Made by a program: the position numbers and the translations under genes. Below the pieces are notes generated by a model. It saw only the letters and a list, made by a program, of their open reading frames with translations, had not been told where the DNA came from and ran no database searches. 28,688 nt of DNA from a virus: positions 1-28,688 of IMG/VR virus record IMGVR_UViG_3300001846_000074; one strand, given 5' to 3'. Below are positions 16,116 to 23,332 of this stretch, piece after piece (within the stretch, counting starts at the first letter, position 1; every line of letters begins with the position of its first letter).

Positions 16116-18311
16116 TTAGCCCTTCTTCAGTTCTTCGATCATGAAGGCTTTCATCTCATTTGGTGGGAATTTGATTCCAGCCTGTCTCAGTTTCACCAAG
16201 TTAGTTGTTAACGCCTGCATTTGTTTCGGCGTTATTGAAGAGGTGCGTTGGTTTGTCGCTTGGCTTACTACGTCTACCAAAAACTCTCTGACGCCTAGCC
16301 CAGAAGCCTTAGCTAAGAACATTAAGTCCATGGATCTAGGATCAGGCATATCTGGGTTAAGGAAGTCTTGTACGAATTTCACACCGTTACGAGTTTGCAA
16401 CCACTTATAGAACCGTCCTTCTGGTTCAATCCAACGTGCTCCGTCGTCTACGTCATCGATTACACGTTGTAGTTCTATTGTTCCGTCTGCAATAGCGCGA
16501 CGCTCATCAGGTTGAACTAACAGATATTTGTAAGCGTTCTTAACTGCGTTAGGCTGACCTGCGATTGACCCCATTACGGCGGTCATGCCTTTCTGCGCGG
16601 CAGTCTGCGCTTTTTCACCGAAGATCTCGTACTTCGCCATGGCGGCTTCCATTTCTCCTGGAAGCGCCTGTGTAGCCGCGTTGTACGCCGCATCTGCCTT
16701 TTCGCCTTGAGAAAGTGCCATCTTCTCGCGCTCTCTCCGGTCAGTAACGTCTGTATTACGCATCGTTGCGATACGTGTGTTAGCGTCCTGCACCATATTC
16801 TGCCCAGCGGTTATGCTCGCATTCGCCTGCGCCAATCCAGTGCCTCTCGCATCGTCACCAGATAGCATATTGTTTACAGCAGTATCATTCAGACCCTGTA
16901 CGTCGTACGCAGATCCAGTTAGATCGTAAGCCTTACGTTTTTGCCCAGCGTAAATAATCCGACCCATATCGTCAGCAGATACGTTAGCGCCGCGATAGTT
17001 ACGGCCAGCGTCCATCATGCCCAAACCTTCATTGCGCTGTCTGTTAAGATCACCGTATATCGACCCAACTAACTGTTGCGCGGTGCTGGCTACGCGCTCG
17101 CCTTGTGTTTGTGGCGCCGCTTGTGTCTGACGTAAATCAGCAAGTGCTTTGCGTATTCCGCTTGTATCCGATGGTCCTGGAACTTGATCTGCTGGGGATA
17201 CGGCGTTATTTGGCTGAAGCTGCTTAATTTGAGCTAATGCAGCTTGTTTTTGTTGCGTAAGAGCTTGTATATCTTTCTCGATGCTTCGACCTTGCGCAGA
17301 AAACATCCCGCCTGACTTACTATATGCGTTCCGCGCGTTAGCGATCTCTTCATCAAGAGTATCAACATACAATTCCAGCTCCCCAAGCCGCGTAGTGGCA
17401 GGTTCTGGTTGTGTGTTGTAATCATCTATTGGACGACCGGCGCTATCCCGAGAAGGTTTACCGCCCACTGATGGTATTAAATCTTCACTGCCGACTCCCG
17501 CATTAGCCGTCGCTGGAGTCGCAGAAAGGATCGGCGCTTGCGGAGTAGCTGTAGCAGTTGTTTGAGGCATCGCAGATGCGCCTAGCGACTGCTGTAGCTG
17601 GGATTTTGGCATCGACGCGTTGACCGCTGCTTGTCGATTCGACATCTGCACTAGGTCAAAGCGACTCAGCTGCCCGCGCATAGTGCGGGCTGTACTGTCT
17701 ACTCGATCGAGTAGCGCCTCTAGAGCTGCCCCAGAAAATGTTTCTACCCCTTCTCTAGGATCAGTGCCACCCTCGCTGGTGACAACACCAGTCGTTCCCG
17801 TCCTAGGGTTTGTTACGTTGATAACAAATTGCCCTTCGATAGGCTGGCCATTGGCATCTAATGCTGGAGCGATGCTATGAAATACCCGTGGGCTACCATC
17901 AGGGCCGTCGAACAGGCCGAGCGCACTACCGTGAGTACGTAAAAACAGGCCGAGTCTCTCATCTGTTAGGGCGCCGCTTTTATATGCTTCAGCGATACTA
18001 CTTTCAGCTCCAACTCCAGGTAACTGGTATAGCGCTTGAGATGCTTCTGCACGTAGTCTTAAACGCTCTTGATTATCGGTTAGTAGCTGAGCCCTAGCGT
18101 CTTCGTTTCGTCGTAGCGCTAATTCTTGGTTAGTGATGGAGTTAGCAAAATTCCGCTGCTGTTGGTCAGCAGTGAACTGCCGATCAAACTGCTCATTACG
18201 CGTTCTGTTTTGACGCTGTTGTTCTTCGAGCGAGGCCAAGCGATACTGGGTATTCAGCTGCTGGTTCTGCGCAGTGAGGAAGCTACCAAGAATGTCAGAA
18301 TAACCAGCCAT
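16116..18311 (-). CDS. Large internal virion protein (gp15-like position)
   Basis: 731 residues, soluble in character. The N-terminal 100 residues form a Q/R-rich coiled coil (LEEQQRQNRTRNEQFDRQF). Next come a small beta region (FVINVTNPRTGTTGVVTSEG), a low-complexity A/P/T linker near 240-280, and further coiled coil (ELELYVDTLDEEIANARNAY). The C-terminal third is helical (WIEPEGRFYKWLQTRNGVKF). It precedes the giant gene, as T7 gp15 precedes gp16; the two would form the internal core and the trans-envelope channel. No catalytic motif recognised. The call rests mainly on position, size and composition. Confidence 0.6.
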   Translation of the reverse strand: MAGYSDILGSFLTAQNQQLNTQYRLASLEEQQRQNRTRNEQFDRQFTADQQQRNFANSITNQELALRRNEDARAQLLTDNQERLRLRAEASQALYQLPGVGAESSIAEAYKSGALTDERLGLFLRTHGSALGLFDGPDGSPRVFHSIAPALDANGQPIEGQFVINVTNPRTGTTGVVTSEGGTDPREGVETFSGAALEALLDRVDSTARTMRGQLSRFDLVQMSNRQAAVNASMPKSQLQQSLGASAMPQTTATATPQAPILSATPATANAGVGSEDLIPSVGGKPSRDSAGRPIDDYNTQPEPATTRLGELELYVDTLDEEIANARNAYSKSGGMFSAQGRSIEKDIQALTQQKQAALAQIKQLQPNNAVSPADQVPGPSDTSGIRKALADLRQTQAAPQTQGERVASTAQQLVGSIYGDLNRQRNEGLGMMDAGRNYRGANVSADDMGRIIYAGQKRKAYDLTGSAYDVQGLNDTAVNNMLSGDDARGTGLAQANASITAGQNMVQDANTRIATMRNTDVTDRREREKMALSQGEKADAAYNAATQALPGEMEAAMAKYEIFGEKAQTAAQKGMTAVMGSIAGQPNAVKNAYKYLLVQPDERRAIADGTIELQRVIDDVDDGARWIEPEGRFYKWLQTRNGVKFVQDFLNPDMPDPRSMDLMFLAKASGLGVREFLVDVVSQATNQRTSSITPKQMQALTTNLVKLRQAGIKFPPNEMKAFMIEELKKG

Positions 18312-18313
18312 GA

Positions 18314-18820
18314 TTAAAGCCCCATTGCGAACCCAGCGAAGGTCGCTAAGGTTCCGATTGTTTGATTACGTTGTGCGCGCCACTGTGCACGCGCTTGATT
18401 ACCAGCTGCAATACGCTGGCTCTCCATACCGGCTACATCACCAAGTCCTGCCAAAGCGCCTTTTTGTTTTTTACGACCTCCAGCAACAAGAGTTCCTAGC
18501 ACGCCTAAGTTTCGTTCTTCTTGATCAATCGCTGCGTTATTTAGCAGATCGGTCCCTGTTTGCGCGGTAGCTAAACCAAGACTTCTGTCTGCTGCTACTG
18601 CTTGTGCGCCAGTACGCGCTGTTCCATAGCGGCTCATCTGGCGATCGATCTGCTCAGTACCACGTTCTTGGATGGTCCCAACCTGCTCGCGTGCGTTATC
18701 TATGATTGAAGTATCGTCCTTCATGCCGAACAGTTCGTCTTCTAATGGCTTTAGTAGTCCACGCCTGTACTCGTAATCCTCACGAGTCATGTTCGCTAGT
18801 TCTTCATCACGATAAGCCAT
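18314..18820 (-). CDS. Internal virion / ejection-like small protein
   Basis: 168 residues. The first half is charged and helical (LANMTREDYEYRRGLLKPLE then REQVGTIQERGTEQIDRQMS), the second is A/G-rich and ends with a hydrophobic stretch IGTLATFAGFAMGL that could insert into a membrane. Architecture parallels the preceding 269-residue gene, and the two may be a divergent pair of ejection proteins. Joined upstream by TAATG. No enzymatic motif seen. Confidence 0.6.
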   Translation of the reverse strand: MAYRDEELANMTREDYEYRRGLLKPLEDELFGMKDDTSIIDNAREQVGTIQERGTEQIDRQMSRYGTARTGAQAVAADRSLGLATAQTGTDLLNNAAIDQEERNLGVLGTLVAGGRKKQKGALAGLGDVAGMESQRIAAGNQARAQWRAQRNQTIGTLATFAGFAMGL

Positions 18821-19629
18821 TATCTACGTACTCCAAGACGCATAGGTATCTGAGTGTTATCTACAAAGCTAATCCCGCGATTAGGCGCTCGGTATGGGGC
18901 CAAAGGAACCCCTGGAATGCGACCGCCAATCATATGTGGGCTGTATAAAGAGAATGGTTGTGCGGGAGCGGCCAGTTGCATCGGGCCGGAGAAATATTGG
19001 TTTTGCATCTTATTGATGTCCGCTGCAGCTGCCGCATCTCTTGCCGCCTTTGTATCTGCGATCATCTGCTGATTAGCGCCGTACTGCTGGCCCTGCATGT
19101 ACCCTTGAACCCCGCCCGCAATAGCCGCCTCAACCGCTTGCGCATTGGAAAGCTTACGATTCTGCGCATCTTGGAAAGAAGCAATAGTGTTGCGGTTTGC
19201 AACATTCGCTGCCTGTGCAATGCCCGCACGCGACACATCTTCGCCAGCCTGAACTGCGCTAAGAGCTGATGTCTTGCGTTGTAACAGTTCGTTCCCGCCC
19301 GCTACAAATCCGCCTTGGTTGGCTACAGCAAGCGCTCCACCCGTCTCCCCCGCGTCATAGTTTGCTACAGACGCGCCTGAACCTAGCCCTCCAGATGTAC
19401 CAGCTCGGCTTAACGCAATATCGTTATTGGCAGATAAGGCTTTCTGAGTGTCTACGTTTGTACGGCCTTGGATTCTGGAAGTTCTGTCCACACTAGAATC
19501 GGCGATGAGGTCATCTTCTAAGCCCCGATAACGGTCTTTGTAGTCGGCGTAGATGTCTAACGAAATATCGGCAAGTGCCTTTTCGTTAGCGCTCGCCTCT
19601 GGAGTTTTTGGCTTACTACCTTTGCCCAT
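18820..19629 (-). CDS. Internal virion protein (gp14-like)
   Basis: 269 residues. The start MGKGSKPKTPEASANEKALA followed by a helical DIYADYKDRYRGLED segment resembles the small ejection proteins of T7-like and marine podoviruses. The middle is rich in A, G, N, Q and S (AAIAGGVQGYMQGQQYGANQ), fitting a partly helical, membrane-active peptide. The C-terminus is proline rich and basic (IPMRLGVRR). Such proteins leave the virion with the DNA and build a channel across the host envelope. It overlaps its neighbours through TAATG junctions on both sides. Assignment rests on N-terminal pattern, composition and gene order. Confidence 0.65.
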   Translation of the reverse strand: MGKGSKPKTPEASANEKALADISLDIYADYKDRYRGLEDDLIADSSVDRTSRIQGRTNVDTQKALSANNDIALSRAGTSGGLGSGASVANYDAGETGGALAVANQGGFVAGGNELLQRKTSALSAVQAGEDVSRAGIAQAANVANRNTIASFQDAQNRKLSNAQAVEAAIAGGVQGYMQGQQYGANQQMIADTKAARDAAAAADINKMQNQYFSGPMQLAAPAQPFSLYSPHMIGGRIPGVPLAPYRAPNRGISFVDNTQIPMRLGVRR

Positions 19630-20060
19630 TATAAGTCCCGCTTATAAACCACAGTGTACGGCTTCCAGCCCATACGCTTTAAGCGTCTTCCCCACCCCAT
19701 CCTAGGAGAATTAAATTCTAGACTTGTACAATCGCATTTTACCGCAAGATCTCCAAAGGCTAAATCAAGATCTTCAAGTAAACCGTCTCTCATATATTTC
19801 GTATCTACGTATGTATGATCTAAATATAGAGATTTGGCTCCGTTGTACGCTGTATCAGCCTCACTAACCACTGTGAAACCGATGGTGTATGCGTCTTCAA
19901 CAATCCAATAAAGAAACAGGTTTTTCAGCATTATTGCGGCGTATATGTCCGCCGCTATAAATTCTGATCCTGTTTTCCTTATGATCGTCTGTATACCGTG
20001 CTCGACCCATGGCCAGTTATTTCTAAGCTCTGCTCCTGAAGTTGAGCGTAATGTGAGCAT
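19629..20060 (-). CDS. GNAT-like protein in the ejection-protein cluster
   Basis: 143 residues from the ATG at 20060, which shares bases with the upstream stop (TGATG). A TTG one codon further upstream is also possible but less likely. The middle and C-terminal parts (DLAFGDLAVKCDCTSLEFN, then PRMGWGRRLKRMGWKPYTVV) resemble the end of GNAT acyltransferases, with a strand, an R-x-G-W/A-rich helix and a final K-x-G-W/F strand. Its place, just before the internal virion proteins, matches T7 gp13 (internal virion protein A). It may thus be a GNAT-fold structural protein or an active acyltransferase packaged or expressed late; no catalytic residue can be assigned from sequence alone. Confidence 0.6.
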   Translation of the reverse strand: MLTLRSTSGAELRNNWPWVEHGIQTIIRKTGSEFIAADIYAAIMLKNLFLYWIVEDAYTIGFTVVSEADTAYNGAKSLYLDHTYVDTKYMRDGLLEDLDLAFGDLAVKCDCTSLEFNSPRMGWGRRLKRMGWKPYTVVYKRDL

Positions 20061-20698
20061 CAATACCCGCCGTATTTAACCTTTCTAGGCACGGCGCGGT
20101 CGGCGCCTGTCGCCTCTTTCTTCGCTTCCATAATCGCTGACATGAAGTACTGCTCCATGAGCGGGAAGAGATTTGGGTTATAAAACTCTGTATTCGGTGT
20201 GCGGGACATCTCGGCTACTGTGCCAGCAATCAAAGCTTCAAAGTACTTCTCGCCAAACCAGTCCTCTACCTCATCAGCGCTACGAGACGGCTTCAGGATA
20301 AGTTGTGCTTCCAGCGCTTTCTTCAGCGTACCTTCTGGTATCGGCCAAATATTGATCTGTGATGACTGGTGCGGTACGAAGTACTGCGCTTTGCCTCTCT
20401 CAGCTAGCCGAGCGCCGCGAAGCTGCTGAGACACATACTTGAATGTCGCTGGCTCAAGGCGCTTGTTCTCTACAAGCACACTATCAATCTTGTGGACGAC
20501 TGTTTCGCGCGGCAGAAAATCAGCGAAATCATAGTTCTGAATGCCTTCGCGAACCGTCAAATCCTCAACACGTAGCCTATACACGCCTGATTGCTCGCAG
20601 AATTTCCGAGCTGAGCGGTTCATAGCGGCTGTAATTACGAAGTCAGGAGCCGATGGAATCTGCGTTAATACGTCTGGAACGGCTTCTAAATACTTCAT
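20060..20698 (-). CDS. Connector / tail-tubular-A-like protein (second of two)
   Basis: 212 residues. It shows the layout of T7 gp11-like and related neck proteins: N-terminal helices that include AMNRSARKFCEQSGVYRLRV, a beta-rich middle (YDFADFLPRETVVHKIDSV, INIWPIPEG) and C-terminal helices (YFEALIAGTVAEMSRTPNTE). In such phages this protein links the portal/adaptor to the nozzle. Located directly after the first connector gene and overlapping it by four bases. No clear sequence similarity to its neighbour is visible, so the two are likely distinct rings rather than a recent duplication. Confidence 0.7.
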   Translation of the reverse strand: MKYLEAVPDVLTQIPSAPDFVITAAMNRSARKFCEQSGVYRLRVEDLTVREGIQNYDFADFLPRETVVHKIDSVLVENKRLEPATFKYVSQQLRGARLAERGKAQYFVPHQSSQINIWPIPEGTLKKALEAQLILKPSRSADEVEDWFGEKYFEALIAGTVAEMSRTPNTEFYNPNLFPLMEQYFMSAIMEAKKEATGADRAVPRKVKYGGY

Positions 20699-21342
20699 GG
20701 CTGCGCCTGTGGTTCAACTTGAGGGGACACAAGAACGTCGATTTGGCCTTTTCCGCTAATCGCGTTCATAAATCCTTGGTAGTAACCGTTTGCGCGTTGC
20801 GCTGACGACGGTATATCAGCGTCTTTGGCAAATGCGCGGTATAGAACATAGTCCAATACAGCGTTTGCGTAAGCATCTGCGACCCCTAATGAATCTGTTG
20901 TGGCGTCAACATCAGCCGGTGATTGGGTGTACATGACTTCAACCCTTCCGTTGCCGTTGTTGGGCGGGTATACATAAAACACGTTCTGGTCATTCTCATC
21001 GAACACAAAATGCTGTACTTCAGCACTCTGCTTTTCGTCGTGCCAATTCGGTTTAAAACGATCTAACGTTTCCCTAGGTACAGGGCGGATAGCGCGTTTT
21101 GACTCCTCTGAGGTGTTTCGGACTACACTTACTAAACGTATTGAGTCCGATGGCATCGCCTGCTTGCTACCAGCAACCAATGCGACATTGGTATTCGCAG
21201 ACGACGCATCGGGTTTATACAGAACAACTTCTCGCTGCCCATCATTTATATATTTGATTAACTCGGCTTCTGACCAGCGCGTCAAATGAGGGTCGGCCAA
21301 CTGAAGTTTGGCCCGATCTATAATATGCGCTGCTGTCGCCAT
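20695..21342 (-). CDS. Head-to-tail connector / adaptor-type protein (first of two)
   Basis: 215 residues. The opening (IIDRAKLQLADPHLTRWSEA, then ELIKYINDGQREVVLYKPDA) is the helical start seen in many phage adaptor proteins that bind under the portal (DUF6682-like by recollection). The middle part is beta rich with VFYVYPPNNGNGRVEVMYTQ, also typical: a statement of observed value, then property, in these families. The C-terminal helices YANAVLDYVLYRAFAKDAD follow. It would form the ring below the portal. Its stop overlaps the next start by four bases. I am fairly sure of the connector role and less sure of the exact family. Confidence 0.75.
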   Translation of the reverse strand: MATAAHIIDRAKLQLADPHLTRWSEAELIKYINDGQREVVLYKPDASSANTNVALVAGSKQAMPSDSIRLVSVVRNTSEESKRAIRPVPRETLDRFKPNWHDEKQSAEVQHFVFDENDQNVFYVYPPNNGNGRVEVMYTQSPADVDATTDSLGVADAYANAVLDYVLYRAFAKDADIPSSAQRANGYYQGFMNAISGKGQIDVLVSPQVEPQAQP

Positions 21343-21343
21343 T

Positions 21344-21679
21344 TCATTCCCCGTTGATCAATGCCCACGCAGCATCCCGCTCCGCTGCTGTGATGTCGTA
21401 CCCAAGTACGCGCTCAATGGGTTTTACTTTCGGGTCACCCATCGACGTAAAATTCTTTTCGTCGCCCTCATCCAACAAGGTCTGTATGGCGGCGGCAATT
21501 TCCTCATTTCTATCCAGCGTCTCCACAACAGCTTGGACTTTATCAGCCGGTACGCAACCTCGATCCTTACACGCAAGAACGTCACGCTCATCGACTTCAA
21601 CTGGCTGTCCAGGGTTGAACAGAATAATCGCCCCACTAAGGGATGGGACTGTGATCCTTTTTGTACTAACAAGCTTCAT
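21344..21679 (-). CDS. Head-completion-like protein (hypothetical)
   Basis: 111 residues, no named family assigned with certainty. The N-terminal half (MKLVSTKRITVPSLSGAIIL through VEVDERDVLACKDRGC) looks like a small beta fold with two cysteines, C37 and C42. The C-terminal half is helical and acidic and ends in a short ERVLGYDITAAERDAAW helix pair. Proteins of this size after the capsid gene commonly act in head completion or neck assembly; here that is inferred from position. The ribosome site AGGAAAGG lies just downstream of the capsid terminator, and the gene ends two bases before the start of the next gene (21342). Confidence 0.75.
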   Translation of the reverse strand: MKLVSTKRITVPSLSGAIILFNPGQPVEVDERDVLACKDRGCVPADKVQAVVETLDRNEEIAAAIQTLLDEGDEKNFTSMGDPKVKPIERVLGYDITAAERDAAWALINGE

Positions 21680-21696
21680 AACCTTTCCTAGTAGAA

Positions 21697-21716
21697 ACCC
21701 GCCCCGAAGGGCGGGT
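21697..21716 (-). terminator. Rho-independent terminator after the capsid gene
   Basis: Perfect eight-pair stem ACCCGCCC / GGGCGGGT closed by a UUCG tetraloop, followed on the minus strand by TTTCTAC. It starts 14 bases after the capsid stop. The T-run is short, so partial read-through into the connector genes is likely, and no strong promoter is seen between it and the next gene. Confidence 0.8.
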
Positions 21717-21729
21717 CAGTTGTTGCTAT

Positions 21730-22854
21730 TTAGTTAGCAACGTCCAGAGCAATCACACCAAAGTCTTCTTTAGTGTCTGGTGTAGAAGTTGTGTTCGCTA
21801 CTGGCTTGTACTTAGGCTTCAAGAATCCAAGAATCTTGGATACTGAAATCGCGTACTGGTTGCCGTAGTCGAATTCATCTTCGTACCACTCAGCGTTGCC
21901 AAGGTCAGCCATACCCAGAGCCTGCGCACCGCAGAACAGAGTACGTGTACCGTCAACGTCGCCAGCTGAACCGAACTTGCTACCAGAAGCAGCTTGGTCA
22001 GTGTGATAGACGTGGCGGAACTCGTGGACCATTACGCCATCAACCATGACTGACTCAGAGCCTTGGAAGAGCGCGTTACTATCACCACGGATGCCTGCGT
22101 TGCGGACATTAGCGATGAAGTCAGTGTCCAGCTTGAGCTGAGCCATGATCTGTGGAGTAACGAACATATGATACATTTCTGCACCGCCTGTTCCTTTAAC
22201 ACCACGGATGTAGTGGTCTTTCGCGTACGCCTTCAGGTTAACAATGGTCTTGTAACCAATGTTACCGTCTGCCGCTAGATCACCAGTACCTACAGTACCG
22301 TCTGACTTAGCGATTAAGTGGCGGTTTGCAGTTGGAGCTGAAACGTCTGCTGAGAACTCAAGATCAGACAAGTTCAGACCAGTTGCGCCTGAAGGACGAG
22401 TTGCGCCGTTTGGACGCTTGTCGTAGCCGACACCAGCGAGCGTCAAGAACGCTAACTGATCGATACGATCTGCGTACCAATATGCAAGAACGTCGCGAGA
22501 AGTTTCACGGAAGTTTACGATCGACTTCTGATCCGCCATGCGACCAGCGATACGGTTTGCGTTACGCATTTGGTCAATACGGATCACAGTGTCGTATGCC
22601 TTCACTGCTTCTTCGTTGTTCTCCAGTGTGTAGTCACCTACAGCACCGTCGCCTTCCAACTCAGCGATCAGAGTAAGAACAGCGCGTGCGCCCTTCTCGT
22701 TCTTTGTAAGATCAGTTACTTGCTGGACAAGAGCGTTAGGGCCCTGACCTGCGAACTGCATAATAAAAGAGTTGTTGCGTGCTTGACGCCAGAAATCGCG
22801 TGACCAAACCGTTTTTTGTTCGTCGGTCAGCGCGGCAAAGTTAGTTAATGCCAT
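21730..22854 (-). CDS. Major capsid protein, N4-gp56 / Phage_capsid_3 type
   Basis: Main shell protein of the head, 374 residues. Residues about 57-141 carry the block typical of the N4-gp56 (DUF4043) capsid family: LTLIAELEGDGAVGDYTLEN, then NEEAVKAYDTVIRIDQMRNA, then a W-Y-A-D-R-I-D-Q motif near 126-133. The later part contains the MYHMFVTPQIMAQLKLD and VMVDGVMVHEFRHVYH stretches usual for the family, and ends GFLKPKYKP plus a short acidic tail. It has its own long leader, a GAGG ribosome site eight bases before the ATG, and a strong terminator behind it, the arrangement expected for the most abundant virion protein. The fold is inferred to be HK97-like. Confidence 0.92.
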   Translation of the reverse strand: MALTNFAALTDEQKTVWSRDFWRQARNNSFIMQFAGQGPNALVQQVTDLTKNEKGARAVLTLIAELEGDGAVGDYTLENNEEAVKAYDTVIRIDQMRNANRIAGRMADQKSIVNFRETSRDVLAYWYADRIDQLAFLTLAGVGYDKRPNGATRPSGATGLNLSDLEFSADVSAPTANRHLIAKSDGTVGTGDLAADGNIGYKTIVNLKAYAKDHYIRGVKGTGGAEMYHMFVTPQIMAQLKLDTDFIANVRNAGIRGDSNALFQGSESVMVDGVMVHEFRHVYHTDQAASGSKFGSAGDVDGTRTLFCGAQALGMADLGNAEWYEDEFDYGNQYAISVSKILGFLKPKYKPVANTTSTPDTKEDFGVIALDVAN

Positions 22855-22884
22855 TTTGCTTACCTCGCAATAGAAGCTATATTC

Positions 22885-22896
22885 GGGCTAACGCCC
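22885..22896 (-). other. Short hairpin 3 in the capsid-gene leader
   Basis: GGGC-GTTA-GCCC, four G-C pairs with a four-base loop, about 30 bases before the capsid ATG. Weak alone; noted because it is the third inverted repeat in this leader. The capsid ribosome site (GAGG, eight bases before the ATG) is left outside it. Confidence 0.3.
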
Positions 22897-22958
22897 ACCT
22901 TCTGGCCGTATCGTGGTCCAACGAAACAAAAAACAGCTTTTTTACGTGAGTGAACACG

Positions 22959-22977
22959 GGGGCAGTTTCGCCGCCCC
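22959..22977 (-). other. GC-rich hairpin 2 in the capsid-gene leader
   Basis: On the minus strand GGGGC pairs with GCCCC, extended by a G-U and a G-C pair, around a small CGAAA loop. It is the strongest structure in the 157-base gap before the capsid gene. No T-run follows directly, so it is more likely a leader RNA structure than a terminator. Confidence 0.5.
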
Positions 22978-22983
22978 AAACGT

Positions 22984-23001
22984 CTGTAATATCGTTTACA
23001 G
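22984..23001 (-). other. Hairpin 1 in the capsid-gene leader
   Basis: Inverted repeat CTGTAA / TTACAG with a six-base loop, extendable by one T-A pair. It lies just after the stop of the 87-residue gene and 130 bases before the capsid ATG. No T-run follows, so it is not a standard terminator; an mRNA-processing or stability element is possible. Confidence 0.45.
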
Positions 23002-23011
23002 AAGTACGAAA

Positions 23012-23275
23012 TTAGGCCGTATCTAAAGTGTCTTCTTTTGGTATACCGCCCGCATCGATGACGCCTTGGACACTCGTGCCAATAGCTTCAATCGAATCTA
23101 TTGTGGCTTGTGCGCCCGAAACATCTCGTAAATACGCTTTGACTTCGACAACAGCGGCATCAGTGTTGCTAACCGCGATTACCTTGGTGTCAGAATCTAC
23201 TGTTAACTTAACTAACAGATAACCATTATCTGTTTGAGTTACGTTACCAGCACTATTTGAGAACGATATCGCCAT
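23012..23275 (-). CDS. Small structural-type protein between scaffold and major capsid
   Basis: 87 residues, family not recognised. The N-terminal half looks like a run of short beta strands (GYLLVKLTVDSDTKVIAVSN, then AVVEVKAYLRDVSG); the C-terminal part is small-residue rich and acidic (GGIPKEDTLDTA). No signal or membrane segment and no cysteine. It sits exactly where head-decoration or capsid-stabilising proteins are often found, directly before the major capsid gene and behind a candidate promoter, so a virion or assembly role is likely. That assignment rests on context only. The ribosome site AAGGTG is close to the ATG and inside a small hairpin. Confidence 0.75.
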   Translation of the reverse strand: MAISFSNSAGNVTQTDNGYLLVKLTVDSDTKVIAVSNTDAAVVEVKAYLRDVSGAQATIDSIEAIGTSVQGVIDAGGIPKEDTLDTA

Positions 23276-23303
23276 TTCACACCTTAAAATAAGGACTACT
23301 AAT

Positions 23304-23332
23304 ATTATAGATTAGCCAAAGTCACCGCGCAA
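23304..23332 (-). promoter_or_regulatory. Candidate sigma70-like promoter before the 87-residue protein and capsid genes
   Basis: On the minus strand a perfect TATAAT (-10, at 23304-23309) is preceded by exactly 17 bases and then TTGCGC (-35, at 23327-23332), which matches only TTG of the consensus. Initiation would fall near 23297, about 22 bases before the ATG at 23275. A small hairpin (CCTTA-TTT-TAAGG, 23282-23294) overlaps the AAGG ribosome site of that gene and could modulate its translation. It would raise capsid expression relative to the scaffold. Sequence match only. Confidence 0.35.

Noticed and set aside
20061-20063. TTG start for the GNAT-like gene
   Set aside because: The next codon is ATG and forms a TGATG overlap with the upstream stop, the usual junction in this operon.
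22929-22944. A6/T6 inverted repeat in the capsid leader as a terminator
   Set aside because: The stem is only A-T pairs around GCTG, with no GC-rich base; too weak to call.
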